DNA of 64,000 bases from Treponema sp. Its GTDB lineage: Bacteria; Spirochaetota; Spirochaetia; Treponematales; Treponemataceae. Positions 50,130 through 58,883 of this stretch are shown piece by piece. A program made the position numbers and the translations under genes. Position 1 is the stretch's first letter, and each line of letters starts with the position of its first letter. Below the pieces are notes generated by a model. It worked only from the letters and a program-made list of their open reading frames with translations, searched no databases and was not told the DNA's origin. The DNA lies in the NCBI GenBank assembly GCA_012520945.1, contig JAAYNH010000010.1, forward strand, positions 91,241 to 155,240, in the 5' to 3' direction.

Positions 50130-52991
50130 ATGGAAAAAATCAAAAAACGAACGTGTGTGATTTTTGGAATTTTGATAACATTTGCTATTTTGTTCGGTGG
50201 CATTTTAGGTGCTTTGCTAGCCGGGACGGTTAATACGATTCGCACAGAAAATTATACACAATTTGATTCAGCATTACCAACGCGACTTTTAGATATAAAC
50301 GGTGAAGTAATTACCGAGTTTGCTTCCGATGAGAAACGCGAAATGATTACTTTCAATCAATTGCCACAACATATGATTGATGCATTAATTACGCGTGAAG
50401 ATAGAATTTATTTTGACCATAACGGATTTAGTTTTAAAGCACTTTTACGTGCTGTTGTCGGGAAACTCACAGGCAAATCCTTAGGTGGAGGTTCAACTCT
50501 TACTCAGCAAATTGCCGGAACGTTATATTGTGACCGTACGGAAATGTCATATAAGCGAAAGATAAAAGAACTTTGGTGGGCATTTCAAATGGAAAGACGT
50601 TATTCAAAGACGGAAATTTTGGAACATTATTTGAATAAAATTTATTTTGGCGGTGGAACTTATGGTGTAAATGCCGCATCAAAGTATTATTTTGGACATG
50701 ATGCAACAAAAATTACACCGGCAGAAGCAGCCATTTTAGTTATTCAACTTTCAAATCCTGCATATTATAATCCATTTGATCATCCGAATCGTGCTCGTGA
50801 CAGACAGCAAGACGTACTTTATTCCATGGTTAAAAACGGTTATTTATCTCAAGAGCAAAGCGATGAGTCATATGAAGAATATTGGTCTAACTTTGATCAT
50901 ACGCGCATCAGCTCCTCTGCATATTACAATCGTGAAGATAAAGCTCCTTGGTTTAGTGAATATGTGCGTCGCGAATTAAATAATATGATGTACGGTTCTT
51001 TAGATATTAACACCGGTGGTTTTACTGTAAATACAACGATGAATTTGAAACATCAGCAAGCCGCACAAGAAATTATGGAATATCGCATTGCATATGCAAA
51101 TCGTATTTTTACAAGCACAACTAGTCAACGAAAAAGTGATGCGTCTTCAACATATATTCCAATGACAGAATTGCTTTCTTTAGTATTTAATATTCCGGAA
51201 CTGAAAGTTTCTGCTGAACTTAATGAAAATAAAGCAACAACACAATTTAAAAAAGAAATAAATCCCATTTTAGACGTGATGTCTTTGATGTTTAATATTG
51301 AGCCGTTAAAAGTTGGACTTGTAAATATGGTAAATGCACAACAAAAAGAAAGCTCAAGTAAAACAACAATTGAAGGTACTTTAATTTCCATAGAAAATGA
51401 AACAGGATATATTACGGCATTAGTTGGTGGAAGTAAATTTAATGCAGATAATCAATATATTCGTGCCGTTCAGTCAAAAATTCAGCCGGGAAGTACTTTT
51501 AAACCATTATATTATTCTGCAGCTATTGATTCCAAAAAGTTTACAGCGGTTTCGACAATTGATGATTCTCCATATATTTTTAAAACTGCGGACGGTCGCC
51601 CGTATTTTCCACAAAACTTCCGTGGTGAGTGGGCAGGATCCGTTCAATTATGGTATGCACTGGCAAAATCTATGAATGTGCCTTCGTTAAAAATATTGGA
51701 AGGAATTGGCTTAGATGTGGGCATTTCACGTGCGGTAAAACTTTTAGGCATTCCGGAAAATGAATTACAAGCTCGCGGTTTTATTCAGTCCTTTCCTGTA
51801 GGCTTGGGAACTGCGTCTGTACGTCCAATTGAACTAGCACGTGCATATGCCATTTTAGGAAATCAGGGACGTGAAGTAACACCGATTGCTGTGCGTTCCG
51901 TTGAGGACAGAACAGGTAAAATATTTTTAAATCCTGAAAAAGAACTGCGTTTAGAACAACGACGTAAAGGAAACGATATTCAAATTATTAGTCCGCAAAC
52001 AGCATATGTTGTTACAGATATTCTTAAAACATCCGTGCAAATCGGTACAATGGCATATGGCACGGATCAAGGTGCAAAATTACGTTATAAAAATTCAAAC
52101 GGTGCTATATATGAAATACCGGCTGCTGGAAAAACGGGAACTACACAAAACTGGTCTGACGCTTGGGTTGCAGGTTATACTCCACATTTGACTACGGTAA
52201 TTTGGTTCGGTTTTGATAGTTTTGGTCAAACATTGGGACTAGGCATGACCGGCTCAACTCTTTCCGGTGTTGTTTGGGGAGATTTTAATAGAATTGCACA
52301 TGAAGATTATCCTTACAAAGAATTTTCAATGCCACAAACCGGTTTAGTAAAAGCTACCGTTTGTTCAATATCCGGGAAAATTTTGACTGCATATTGTGGT
52401 CATCATCAAGTAACACGATATTTCTTGGAAGGTACGGAACCTAAAACCATCTGTGAGTTTCATTCAAATCAAGTTGAAGCGAAAAAATTGGGAGAGATGC
52501 GTTTACAAAGAGCAATGCTCCAGTCCGGTGAACCTATGTTAAAAATTAAGGATACTAAAAATCCTTTAACAGTTGATTTATCTTTTTTAGATATTGATTT
52601 ATCTACATTAGGTGATGATGAAGAGGATTCCTTTTTTAAAACGATGACAAAGTCTAAGACTACAAATAAAACTTCAGTAAAGAAAACATCCGGTAATTTA
52701 TTTATGGATGATGATTTTACAAAGAGTCAAGAATTAAGTGCAAATTACAATGCTGAAAGTTATAATTTTGAAGAATATAAAATAGAAGATGAAGATAATT
52801 TTGATGATAAAACTGATTTTAATGATTCTTTTAATGAAATGCCGTTAGATGAATTGTCTGAAGAAAAAATATTTGAAGATGAAACAAAGCCTGATTTTGA
52901 TTTTTCAAATACGGATTTTATTGAAGGAGCAAGTGGAACAGATGCGGAAACTCAGCAAGATGTTCCAAATGAAAATTTTTTATTTGATTGA
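50130..52991 (+). CDS. mrcA: Class A penicillin-binding protein (PBP1A)
   Basis: 953 residues. One N-terminal TM (about 8-33); GT51 glycosyltransferase (about 65-235) with TREDRIYFDHNGFS and GGGSTLTQQIAG; transpeptidase with SxxK as STFK (in QPGSTFKPLYY), SxN as SMN (AKSMNVPSLK) and KTGT (AGKTGTTQNWSDAW). Between the two lies an insertion with a twofold near-repeat (LLSLVFNIPELKV and VMSLMFNIEPLKV). The last 140 residues are an acidic, Asp/Glu/Asn/Phe-rich tail, unusual for the family. It polymerises and cross-links peptidoglycan. The leaderless promoter fixes the start. Confidence 0.95.
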   Translation: MEKIKKRTCVIFGILITFAILFGGILGALLAGTVNTIRTENYTQFDSALPTRLLDINGEVITEFASDEKREMITFNQLPQHMIDALITREDRIYFDHNGFSFKALLRAVVGKLTGKSLGGGSTLTQQIAGTLYCDRTEMSYKRKIKELWWAFQMERRYSKTEILEHYLNKIYFGGGTYGVNAASKYYFGHDATKITPAEAAILVIQLSNPAYYNPFDHPNRARDRQQDVLYSMVKNGYLSQEQSDESYEEYWSNFDHTRISSSAYYNREDKAPWFSEYVRRELNNMMYGSLDINTGGFTVNTTMNLKHQQAAQEIMEYRIAYANRIFTSTTSQRKSDASSTYIPMTELLSLVFNIPELKVSAELNENKATTQFKKEINPILDVMSLMFNIEPLKVGLVNMVNAQQKESSSKTTIEGTLISIENETGYITALVGGSKFNADNQYIRAVQSKIQPGSTFKPLYYSAAIDSKKFTAVSTIDDSPYIFKTADGRPYFPQNFRGEWAGSVQLWYALAKSMNVPSLKILEGIGLDVGISRAVKLLGIPENELQARGFIQSFPVGLGTASVRPIELARAYAILGNQGREVTPIAVRSVEDRTGKIFLNPEKELRLEQRRKGNDIQIISPQTAYVVTDILKTSVQIGTMAYGTDQGAKLRYKNSNGAIYEIPAAGKTGTTQNWSDAWVAGYTPHLTTVIWFGFDSFGQTLGLGMTGSTLSGVVWGDFNRIAHEDYPYKEFSMPQTGLVKATVCSISGKILTAYCGHHQVTRYFLEGTEPKTICEFHSNQVEAKKLGEMRLQRAMLQSGEPMLKIKDTKNPLTVDLSFLDIDLSTLGDDEEDSFFKTMTKSKTTNKTSVKKTSGNLFMDDDFTKSQELSANYNAESYNFEEYKIEDEDNFDDKTDFNDSFNEMPLDELSEEKIFEDETKPDFDFSNTDFIEGASGTDAETQQDVPNENFLFD

Positions 52992-52998
52992 TTTTTTT

Positions 52999-53035
52999 TA
53001 GACAAAATTTATTTGCTGTGCTATAATTGAATTGT
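52999..53035 (+). promoter_or_regulatory. Promoter for the ParB-like gene
   Basis: TAGACA (52999-53004), 17 bp, perfect TATAAT (53022-53027), eight bases, ATG 53036. It starts 8 bases after the PBP1A stop. It predicts a leaderless or nearly leaderless mRNA and argues against the TTG at 53027 as start. Confidence 0.7.
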
Positions 53036-53638
53036 ATGTTGTTGAATATTGATAAAATTAAAGTAAAAAAACGGGTTCGCCATGAACCGGGTGATTTGGA
53101 AAGTCTGAAAGACAGTATGCGACGTTTTGGATTAATGAATCCCATAACAGTTAATTCAAAGTATGAATTGATTGCAGGGGAAAGACGTTTAGCGGCTGCA
53201 AAACAATTGGGTTGGACAAGTATTAATGCACAGATTATTGAGGTTAATGATAAATTGACTCAATTGGAAATGGAGCTTGAGGAAAATAATCAACGTAAAC
53301 CATTTACGGATGAAGAGCTTTTGGAAGGATATGCTTTACTTGAAAAATTACGTAATCCAAGTTTTTTTGCTAAAATTTGGACAAAGATAAAAATGGTATG
53401 TCAAAATCTTTTTGTTATTGATAAAGGAAAAAATTCGAAAAAAAGCATTGCACATTCACGAAAAATGTCGATTTTTGCATTTATTGGATTGATTGTTGTA
53501 ATTGTGGCTTCTTTTTTACACAAAAAGGAATTTATTACAACAGTTATGCACGTAATTTTAGACATTATTGGAGGTGGTGCAATACTTTTCGGAACATTTT
53601 ATCTCATTAGAGCGATTGTTAATCAAAAACGTCGATGA
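53036..53638 (+). CDS. ParB-N-domain protein with C-terminal membrane anchor
   Basis: 200 residues. The N-terminal ParB/Srx-like domain (about 1-80) has RRFGLMNPITVN and the CTP-site-type motif ELIAGERRLAAAKQLGW, followed by ELEENNQRKPFTDEEL. In place of a ParB helix-turn-helix and dimer domain there is a linker and two TM segments (about 139-160, MSIFAFIGLIVVIVASFL, and 170-192, VILDIIGGGAILFGTFYLI). This is not a chromosome-partition ParB. A membrane-tethered CTP-binding switch is one idea. No parA or parS is present. Confidence 0.75.
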   Translation: MLLNIDKIKVKKRVRHEPGDLESLKDSMRRFGLMNPITVNSKYELIAGERRLAAAKQLGWTSINAQIIEVNDKLTQLEMELEENNQRKPFTDEELLEGYALLEKLRNPSFFAKIWTKIKMVCQNLFVIDKGKNSKKSIAHSRKMSIFAFIGLIVVIVASFLHKKEFITTVMHVILDIIGGGAILFGTFYLIRAIVNQKRR

Positions 53639-53650
53639 AATATTAATTAT

Positions 53651-53689
53651 AAAAAAAAGATGTACAAGTTACCGTACATCTTTTTTTTT
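53651..53689. terminator. Bidirectional rho-independent terminator
   Basis: GATGTAC (53659-53665)/GTACATC (53674-53680) stem with an 8-nt loop, flanked by A8 and T9, so it can serve both the ParB-like gene (+) and tyrS (-). The A and T runs extend the stem. Confidence 0.9.
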
Positions 53690-53698
53690 AAACAATAG

Positions 53699-54937
53699 TT
53701 ATTTTAATATTACACGAGTGAACTTTTTCTTTCCCATTCGTAAAATAAGTTCGTTATCATTGTTTAAATCTGAATTAGTGATTATAGTTTTTATGTCTAT
53801 AATTTGCTTATCGTTTACACTTGCACCACCTTGCTCAACTATACGGCGAATGTCACTACGCGAACCGCCCATGTTCGTTTTTGCAATCAAATCAATTATC
53901 CCAATGCCTGTTTCAAATAATGTTTTGTCAATTTCTACAGTAGGCATATGACTTTTATTACCACCGCCGCCAAAGGCAGCTTTTGCACCTTCTAAGGCCT
54001 TGTCAGCTTCTTCTTTTCCGTGAATTTCTTTAGTAACTTCCCAAGCTAAAATTTCTTTTGCTTTATTAATATCCACGGAAATAATTTCAGCAATTTCTTC
54101 TAAAGACAAAAAAGTAAAAAGTTTTAAGAATTTTTCCACGTCATAGTCAGTTACGTTTCTCCAATATTGGAAAAATTCATATGGACTGGTCATTTCAGGA
54201 TCTAAAAATAAAGCACCCTTTTCGGTTTTGCCCATTTTTTTGCCGTCACTCGTTGTAATTAATGGAAAAGTTAGACCAAAAACATCATGATTTTTGCCGT
54301 CAAGCGAATCTGTTTTTCTGCGAATTAAATCAACACCTGCAACAATATTGCCCCATTGGTCATCTCCGCCTATTTGCAAGCAACAGTTGTGACGGTTGTG
54401 TAGTTGTAAAAAGTCATAACTTTGTAAAAGTTGATAATTAAATTCAATAAAAGTTAGACCTGTTTCCATGCGTTTTTTATATGCTTCAAAAGATAGCATT
54501 CTATTTACACTAAAACATGAACCAATGTCACGTAAAAAATCAATATAGTTTAAATTAGCAAGCCAGTTTTTATTGTTGTCTGTGAATGCGTTTTTGTTAT
54601 CAAAGCCGATAAATCTGTCTAATTGTGCTTCTATACTTTTTACATTTTCATCTATTTGCTCATAAGTTAGCATTTTGCGCATTTCAGTTTTTCCTGAAGG
54701 ATCTCCAATGCGTGCTGTCCCGCCACCAACTAAAGCGATTCCACAATGACCGGCTTGGCGTAAATGCTTAAATGCAAAAAAAGGCACCATATGTCCAATG
54801 TGTAAACTTGGTCCTGTAGGATCACAGCCAACATAAAAAGTTATGGGACCATTATCCATTAAAGCGGATAATTTTTCAATGTCTGTACATTGTGCATAAA
54901 AACCTCTGTCTATAAGAGTTTGTAAAGCTTTGTTCAT
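53699..54937 (-). CDS. tyrS: Tyrosyl-tRNA synthetase
   Basis: 412 residues. HIGH motif at 46-49 (PSLHIGHMV), KMSKS equivalent KMGKT (in GKKMGKTEKGALFL), tyrosine site GGDDQWGNIVAG, and a C-terminal S4 RNA-binding domain (about 345-410, MGGSRSDIRRIVEQGGASVN). AAGGAAA lies about 5 bases before the ATG. Placed 48 bp from bioY and separated from the ParB-like gene by a bidirectional terminator. Normal length and complete. Confidence 0.96.
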   Translation of the reverse strand: MNKALQTLIDRGFYAQCTDIEKLSALMDNGPITFYVGCDPTGPSLHIGHMVPFFAFKHLRQAGHCGIALVGGGTARIGDPSGKTEMRKMLTYEQIDENVKSIEAQLDRFIGFDNKNAFTDNNKNWLANLNYIDFLRDIGSCFSVNRMLSFEAYKKRMETGLTFIEFNYQLLQSYDFLQLHNRHNCCLQIGGDDQWGNIVAGVDLIRRKTDSLDGKNHDVFGLTFPLITTSDGKKMGKTEKGALFLDPEMTSPYEFFQYWRNVTDYDVEKFLKLFTFLSLEEIAEIISVDINKAKEILAWEVTKEIHGKEEADKALEGAKAAFGGGGNKSHMPTVEIDKTLFETGIGIIDLIAKTNMGGSRSDIRRIVEQGGASVNDKQIIDIKTIITNSDLNNDNELILRMGKKKFTRVILK

Positions 54938-54985
54938 AATATTTCCTTATAAATCCATATATAATAAATACATAATTTTAGCCTT

Positions 54986-55537
54986 TTATAAATATTTTTT
55001 CAATGAGATTGTTAAAATTGTAACAACAGCTGCTTTAATACAATCGCCTAAAATAAAAGGTTTAATACATTTCTCAAAAACACTAGCAAATGTTTCTTTA
55101 GATAAAGGCAATTCAAAATATCTGATAAAATGAAGTGAACCCGTAATGTAAATAATCAAAAAACCAACGATTGCAGCAGAAAAAATGCGTAAAACTGGAT
55201 GCTTGTGGTTACTTTTCGGTTTGCCTGCTATTGCTCCGGCTATTAAAGCTGCAATAAAATATCCAACTAAAAAGCCGCCGGTAGGGCCATAAATGATTAA
55301 GGTGCCTCCGGTAAAACCGGAAAAAACAGGCAAACCAACCATTCCTAATGCTAAAACTATGCCACAGCTCGCGGCACCTTGAATTGAACCAAGCATACAA
55401 CCGGCGAAAATAGGAAACATATTTTGTATAACTATTGGTACGGGCGAAAAACTTAGATTATGTTTAAAAAAAGCAGAGGCGGCAATTAAAGTTGCAAATC
55501 CCAATGTTGTAAAAGTTCTTTTTTGAGATTCGTTCAT
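54986..55537 (-). CDS. bioY: BioY biotin transporter S component
   Basis: 183 residues with about six TM segments, and the BioY signatures SPVPIVIQNMFPIFAGCMLGS and YGPTGGFLVGYFIAAL. It captures biotin in the membrane. No bioMN or ecfA/T partner is in the window; solitary BioY can still transport biotin in some bacteria, or share an ECF module elsewhere. It begins 1 base after the Lnt stop, so the two are probably co-transcribed. Confidence 0.9.
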   Translation of the reverse strand: MNESQKRTFTTLGFATLIAASAFFKHNLSFSPVPIVIQNMFPIFAGCMLGSIQGAASCGIVLALGMVGLPVFSGFTGGTLIIYGPTGGFLVGYFIAALIAGAIAGKPKSNHKHPVLRIFSAAIVGFLIIYITGSLHFIRYFELPLSKETFASVFEKCIKPFILGDCIKAAVVTILTISLKKYL

Positions 55538-55538
55538 A

Positions 55539-57584
55539 TTACTTTTTACCGATTATTGTTTGCAAAATATTTAATCTAAATGCTTGAGCGTCTTTTGTAC
55601 CAAAAAAGCATAGTTTATTTCCTCCTGCATCTTTAATAACAATTTTATTTTTAGTTGCAGAAATGCAAACAATTTGACTAAGTAATACATCCGTTACTTT
55701 ATGATATAAAAATCCGGAAACTAAAACAACTCGATGATTCGTTAAAATTATTTTGTGGAATATGCTTTGTTTTATGTTAATAATAGTTTTGAAAATGCTC
55801 AAAGCAAGTAGTGCTTTTACTATAAAAATAAGCGTTCCGTTTGCTATAGGTAAAGCTAAAAAACACAGACATAAAATTATAAAAATGCATGGAGCGATAA
55901 TTATTGAAAGCGGTTTATATCGAGCTGAAATAAGTTGTTCTTTCGGTAAAATATCAAAACGTGGAATATCTATTAATCCGTATGCAGTCAAAATACCGTA
56001 TACAAAGCACAGTGCGAGCAAAAGCATTGGTAGCCAATTACCTAAAACACCGTATACTGTTTTTGAGCTTTCATAAACAGGCACATTCAAAGTCAGTCCG
56101 GCTTGTTCAAAAAGCGGCATATCATCGATAATTTTGCCAGTCGTGTCCATGACAACGGAATAACCGGAGTTTGCACAACGAATCATAGGCATTCGGAATT
56201 CAATGCATCTGTATGAAGCAATGGCAAAGTGTTGTAGTTCGGCAGATACGGTTTTGCTCCATGAATCATTAGTTATATTTACAAAAACTTCGGCTCCGTC
56301 ATAATACATTTGACGGCATATTGGCGGAAATGCATCTTCAAAACAAATTGGCGTTGAAAAATTTATGCTTTCATTTTCATTTGTATAAAAAGTGAAAATT
56401 TTATTTTCTTTGCCGGGTACCCAGCCTGAAGAAAAGCCTGCCAGTTTCATTATAATTTTTTGCATCCATTTATGTTCTTGGTATGGAATAATTTCTGCAA
56501 AAGGAACAAGCCATCTTTTACCGTAGCTTTCAATATAATTTCCGTCTCTGTCAAAAAAAATAGCGGAGTTTGATAAACGTGGTGTGCCGAAAAAATCTAC
56601 TTGGACAGGACCGCCAATAAGAAATGGAATATCAACTTCATCTATAAATGGAATTAGAGGTCTGTTATATGGAAAACGTTTATAATATTTTTCGTAAACA
56701 GGCATGGGACGTGATAAAACGGCTTCACTCCAAATAATAATGTCAGGTTTTGTTTCGCTGTTATCAATAGCGTCCACCGTTATATCCATAGAAGCAAGAA
56801 TACATTCTTCTTCATTTGATGACCAAGGATCTGCATTTTGTTGTACAATAACCGCATTAAAACTTTTTATCGGTTGTTTTTGGTTGATTAAAGAATATCC
56901 GCCATAGCCGACAGACATGGCAATAAGCAAAATATAAGTGGCGGCACAATACTTGTAGGCTTTCGTTGTGGCATTCATAAAATGGTGAGGAATTTCAGCT
57001 AAAAGCAAACAACCTTCTGCAAAGATAGATGAAAATAGTGCGAAAAGAAAAGTTATGCCATATGTTCCGGTAATGGCGGCAATTTGAGTAATAAGTGGCC
57101 ACCTGTATGCAGACATACTTACCGTTCCCCAAGGATATGCTAAAAATCCTGAAGATTTGAACCATTCATAAAGAGTCCAAACGGTGGCAAAATGAAAAAT
57201 GCGAATAAAGATGTCTGAAAATTCGTTGCCTGAGGTGCGTCTTAAAGTTTTTACGGCATTTTTCGCAAAAGGAATGTAAGCAATGCGACCAAAAACCAAA
57301 CCGAAAATAAAATAGGCAACAGATGTGCCGCCAAGTGTAAAAATAGCAAATCCGCGGAAAAAGCCAAGCCAAAAACTTGAGAAAATATTTGTAAATGAAA
57401 TTTGAATACCAAAAAGTAAACCGGCTTGTGCGTAACTTGTACTTTGTGAAATAGCATAATATAAAGGCACTAGTGCAAAAAGTCCCAAAAAAGGCGAACC
57501 AAAAGGAATAAATTCGTTTTGAATCGCTAAAGAGAGAATAATAGAAGAAAAAAGTGCAAAAAAAACTTGTAAAATCCGTTTCAT
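55539..57584 (-). CDS. lnt: Apolipoprotein N-acyltransferase with C-terminal PH-like extension
   Basis: 681 residues against about 510 for E. coli Lnt. An N-terminal TM bundle (about 1-215) is followed by a nitrilase-like catalytic domain with Glu in DIIIWSEAVLSR, Lys in GKRWLVPFAEIIP and Cys in STPICFEDAFPP, and a closing TM (about 500-520). Lnt adds the third acyl chain to lipoproteins, which fits the lipoproteins here. The extra 160 residues carry two or three TM segments (about 540-590) and then a bacterial PH-like domain (about 605-675, KIILTNHRVVLVSGFLYHKV). The fusion is unusual. Upstream, TATAAT (57601-57596) with TTGATT at 16 bp. Confidence 0.9.
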   Translation of the reverse strand: MKRILQVFFALFSSIILSLAIQNEFIPFGSPFLGLFALVPLYYAISQSTSYAQAGLLFGIQISFTNIFSSFWLGFFRGFAIFTLGGTSVAYFIFGLVFGRIAYIPFAKNAVKTLRRTSGNEFSDIFIRIFHFATVWTLYEWFKSSGFLAYPWGTVSMSAYRWPLITQIAAITGTYGITFLFALFSSIFAEGCLLLAEIPHHFMNATTKAYKYCAATYILLIAMSVGYGGYSLINQKQPIKSFNAVIVQQNADPWSSNEEECILASMDITVDAIDNSETKPDIIIWSEAVLSRPMPVYEKYYKRFPYNRPLIPFIDEVDIPFLIGGPVQVDFFGTPRLSNSAIFFDRDGNYIESYGKRWLVPFAEIIPYQEHKWMQKIIMKLAGFSSGWVPGKENKIFTFYTNENESINFSTPICFEDAFPPICRQMYYDGAEVFVNITNDSWSKTVSAELQHFAIASYRCIEFRMPMIRCANSGYSVVMDTTGKIIDDMPLFEQAGLTLNVPVYESSKTVYGVLGNWLPMLLLALCFVYGILTAYGLIDIPRFDILPKEQLISARYKPLSIIIAPCIFIILCLCFLALPIANGTLIFIVKALLALSIFKTIINIKQSIFHKIILTNHRVVLVSGFLYHKVTDVLLSQIVCISATKNKIVIKDAGGNKLCFFGTKDAQAFRLNILQTIIGKK

Positions 57585-57705
57585 TATATTATCATATTAT
57601 AGTAATTTAATGAAATGAATCAACATACAATCCATTTTTTTAATTTTTTTTTTGAAACTTTTTGTTTGTTTTTTTGTTTTATGTATAAAAGGGCGGTAAG
57701 TTAAA

Positions 57706-58881
57706 ATGGAAAGGGTCATTGCTGAACATCTTGCAGAATATGGTGAAAAACCTGAAGTAATTGTAAGTTCTCCTTGTCGCGTTCATCTTATGGGTGATCA
57801 TTCGTGGTTTTTTAAAGATAAAACACTTTCTGTTGCTATTGATAAACTTGTTTATATTGCCATTTCGTCCAGACATGACGGAGCATTAAAATATTTTTTT
57901 TCACAGGTGAGAGAGCGTAAAAGAGGTTCATTAAATACACTAAAATATCGTAAAGAAGATCGATGGGCAAACGCAGTTAAGGCTATGCTTTATGCAACGA
58001 TGTCATTAAAAAAATCGTGTGAAGGTTTAAATTTTACGATTTATTCCGAACTGCCTACTTCAATCGGTCTCGGTGTTACAACGGCAATAAAAATAGCCTC
58101 AGCGTTTGCATTGCGTAGATATTTTGGCATGAGTGCAACTAATGCAAATATTTTGGAAACTGTGGAAAAAGGTAATCGTGAATTTTTAGAGGAAAATACA
58201 TATATTGCAGATATTAATGCCGTTTTATATGCAAAACGAAAACACTTTGTTCTTACCGACAACGCAACGGGGACATCACAGTTGATACCCTTTTCATATA
58301 CTGACAAAACATTTGTTATTACCGATGCAAAAGTCCCTCGTATTCCCGTTTGGCCTGAAGAAATTATACGTACCGAGCAAAATTTTTCTTTGTTATCTTC
58401 ATTAAAAAGACAAAAAGGAGACGTATGGGAATATGAATCAAGTGAGTCGGAAATTAATGATGTTTTGCAAGAATTAAACGAAGATATGCGTAAACGTCTG
58501 TTTTATATTATCAAGGAACATTATTATGTTAATGAGGGCGTTCAAGCATTAAGAGAAGATAATTTTTCTCTTTTTGCCCGATACGTAAATAAATCTCATG
58601 AATCATTGCGTGATTTGTATCAACTGTCATGCCCGGAAATTGATTGGCTTATAAAACGTGCAATGGAATTGAGTTCACCGTCGACAAGAACGCCTACAGT
58701 TTGTTCACGTATTGCAGGCAAAGGTTTTGGAGATTGTACATTTGCTTTTATTCCAAAAGAAGTAGTTGAAAAATATTTACAAAAACTTACCGATTATGAA
58801 AGAATTTTTGGTTTTCAACCTGTTGCATATATTGTAAAACCGGCAGGAACGGTAAAGTTTTTAAAAATACAGGAGAAATAA
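57706..58881 (+). CDS. Galactokinase-like GHMP-family protein with altered motifs
   Basis: 391 residues, the length of galactokinase. The sugar motif GRVNLIGEHTDY is replaced by CRVHLMGDHSWF (about 24-35). Motif 2, normally LPxGxGLSSSA, reads LPTSIGLGVTTA. Motif 3 reads RIAGKGFGDCTFAF. The changes suggest another substrate or loss of activity; it is complete, with no stops or frameshifts. It is followed by surE after 2 bp. The upstream gap has TATAAA (57684-57689) but no clear -35, and no strong Shine-Dalgarno (GGCGG about 12 bases away). Confidence 0.75.
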   Translation: MERVIAEHLAEYGEKPEVIVSSPCRVHLMGDHSWFFKDKTLSVAIDKLVYIAISSRHDGALKYFFSQVRERKRGSLNTLKYRKEDRWANAVKAMLYATMSLKKSCEGLNFTIYSELPTSIGLGVTTAIKIASAFALRRYFGMSATNANILETVEKGNREFLEENTYIADINAVLYAKRKHFVLTDNATGTSQLIPFSYTDKTFVITDAKVPRIPVWPEEIIRTEQNFSLLSSLKRQKGDVWEYESSESEINDVLQELNEDMRKRLFYIIKEHYYVNEGVQALREDNFSLFARYVNKSHESLRDLYQLSCPEIDWLIKRAMELSSPSTRTPTVCSRIAGKGFGDCTFAFIPKEVVEKYLQKLTDYERIFGFQPVAYIVKPAGTVKFLKIQEK

Positions 58882-58883
58882 TA

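Noticed and set aside
53027..53035. TTG start for the ParB-like gene
   Set aside because: It overlaps the last base of the TATAAT hexamer, so it would lie upstream of the transcription start.
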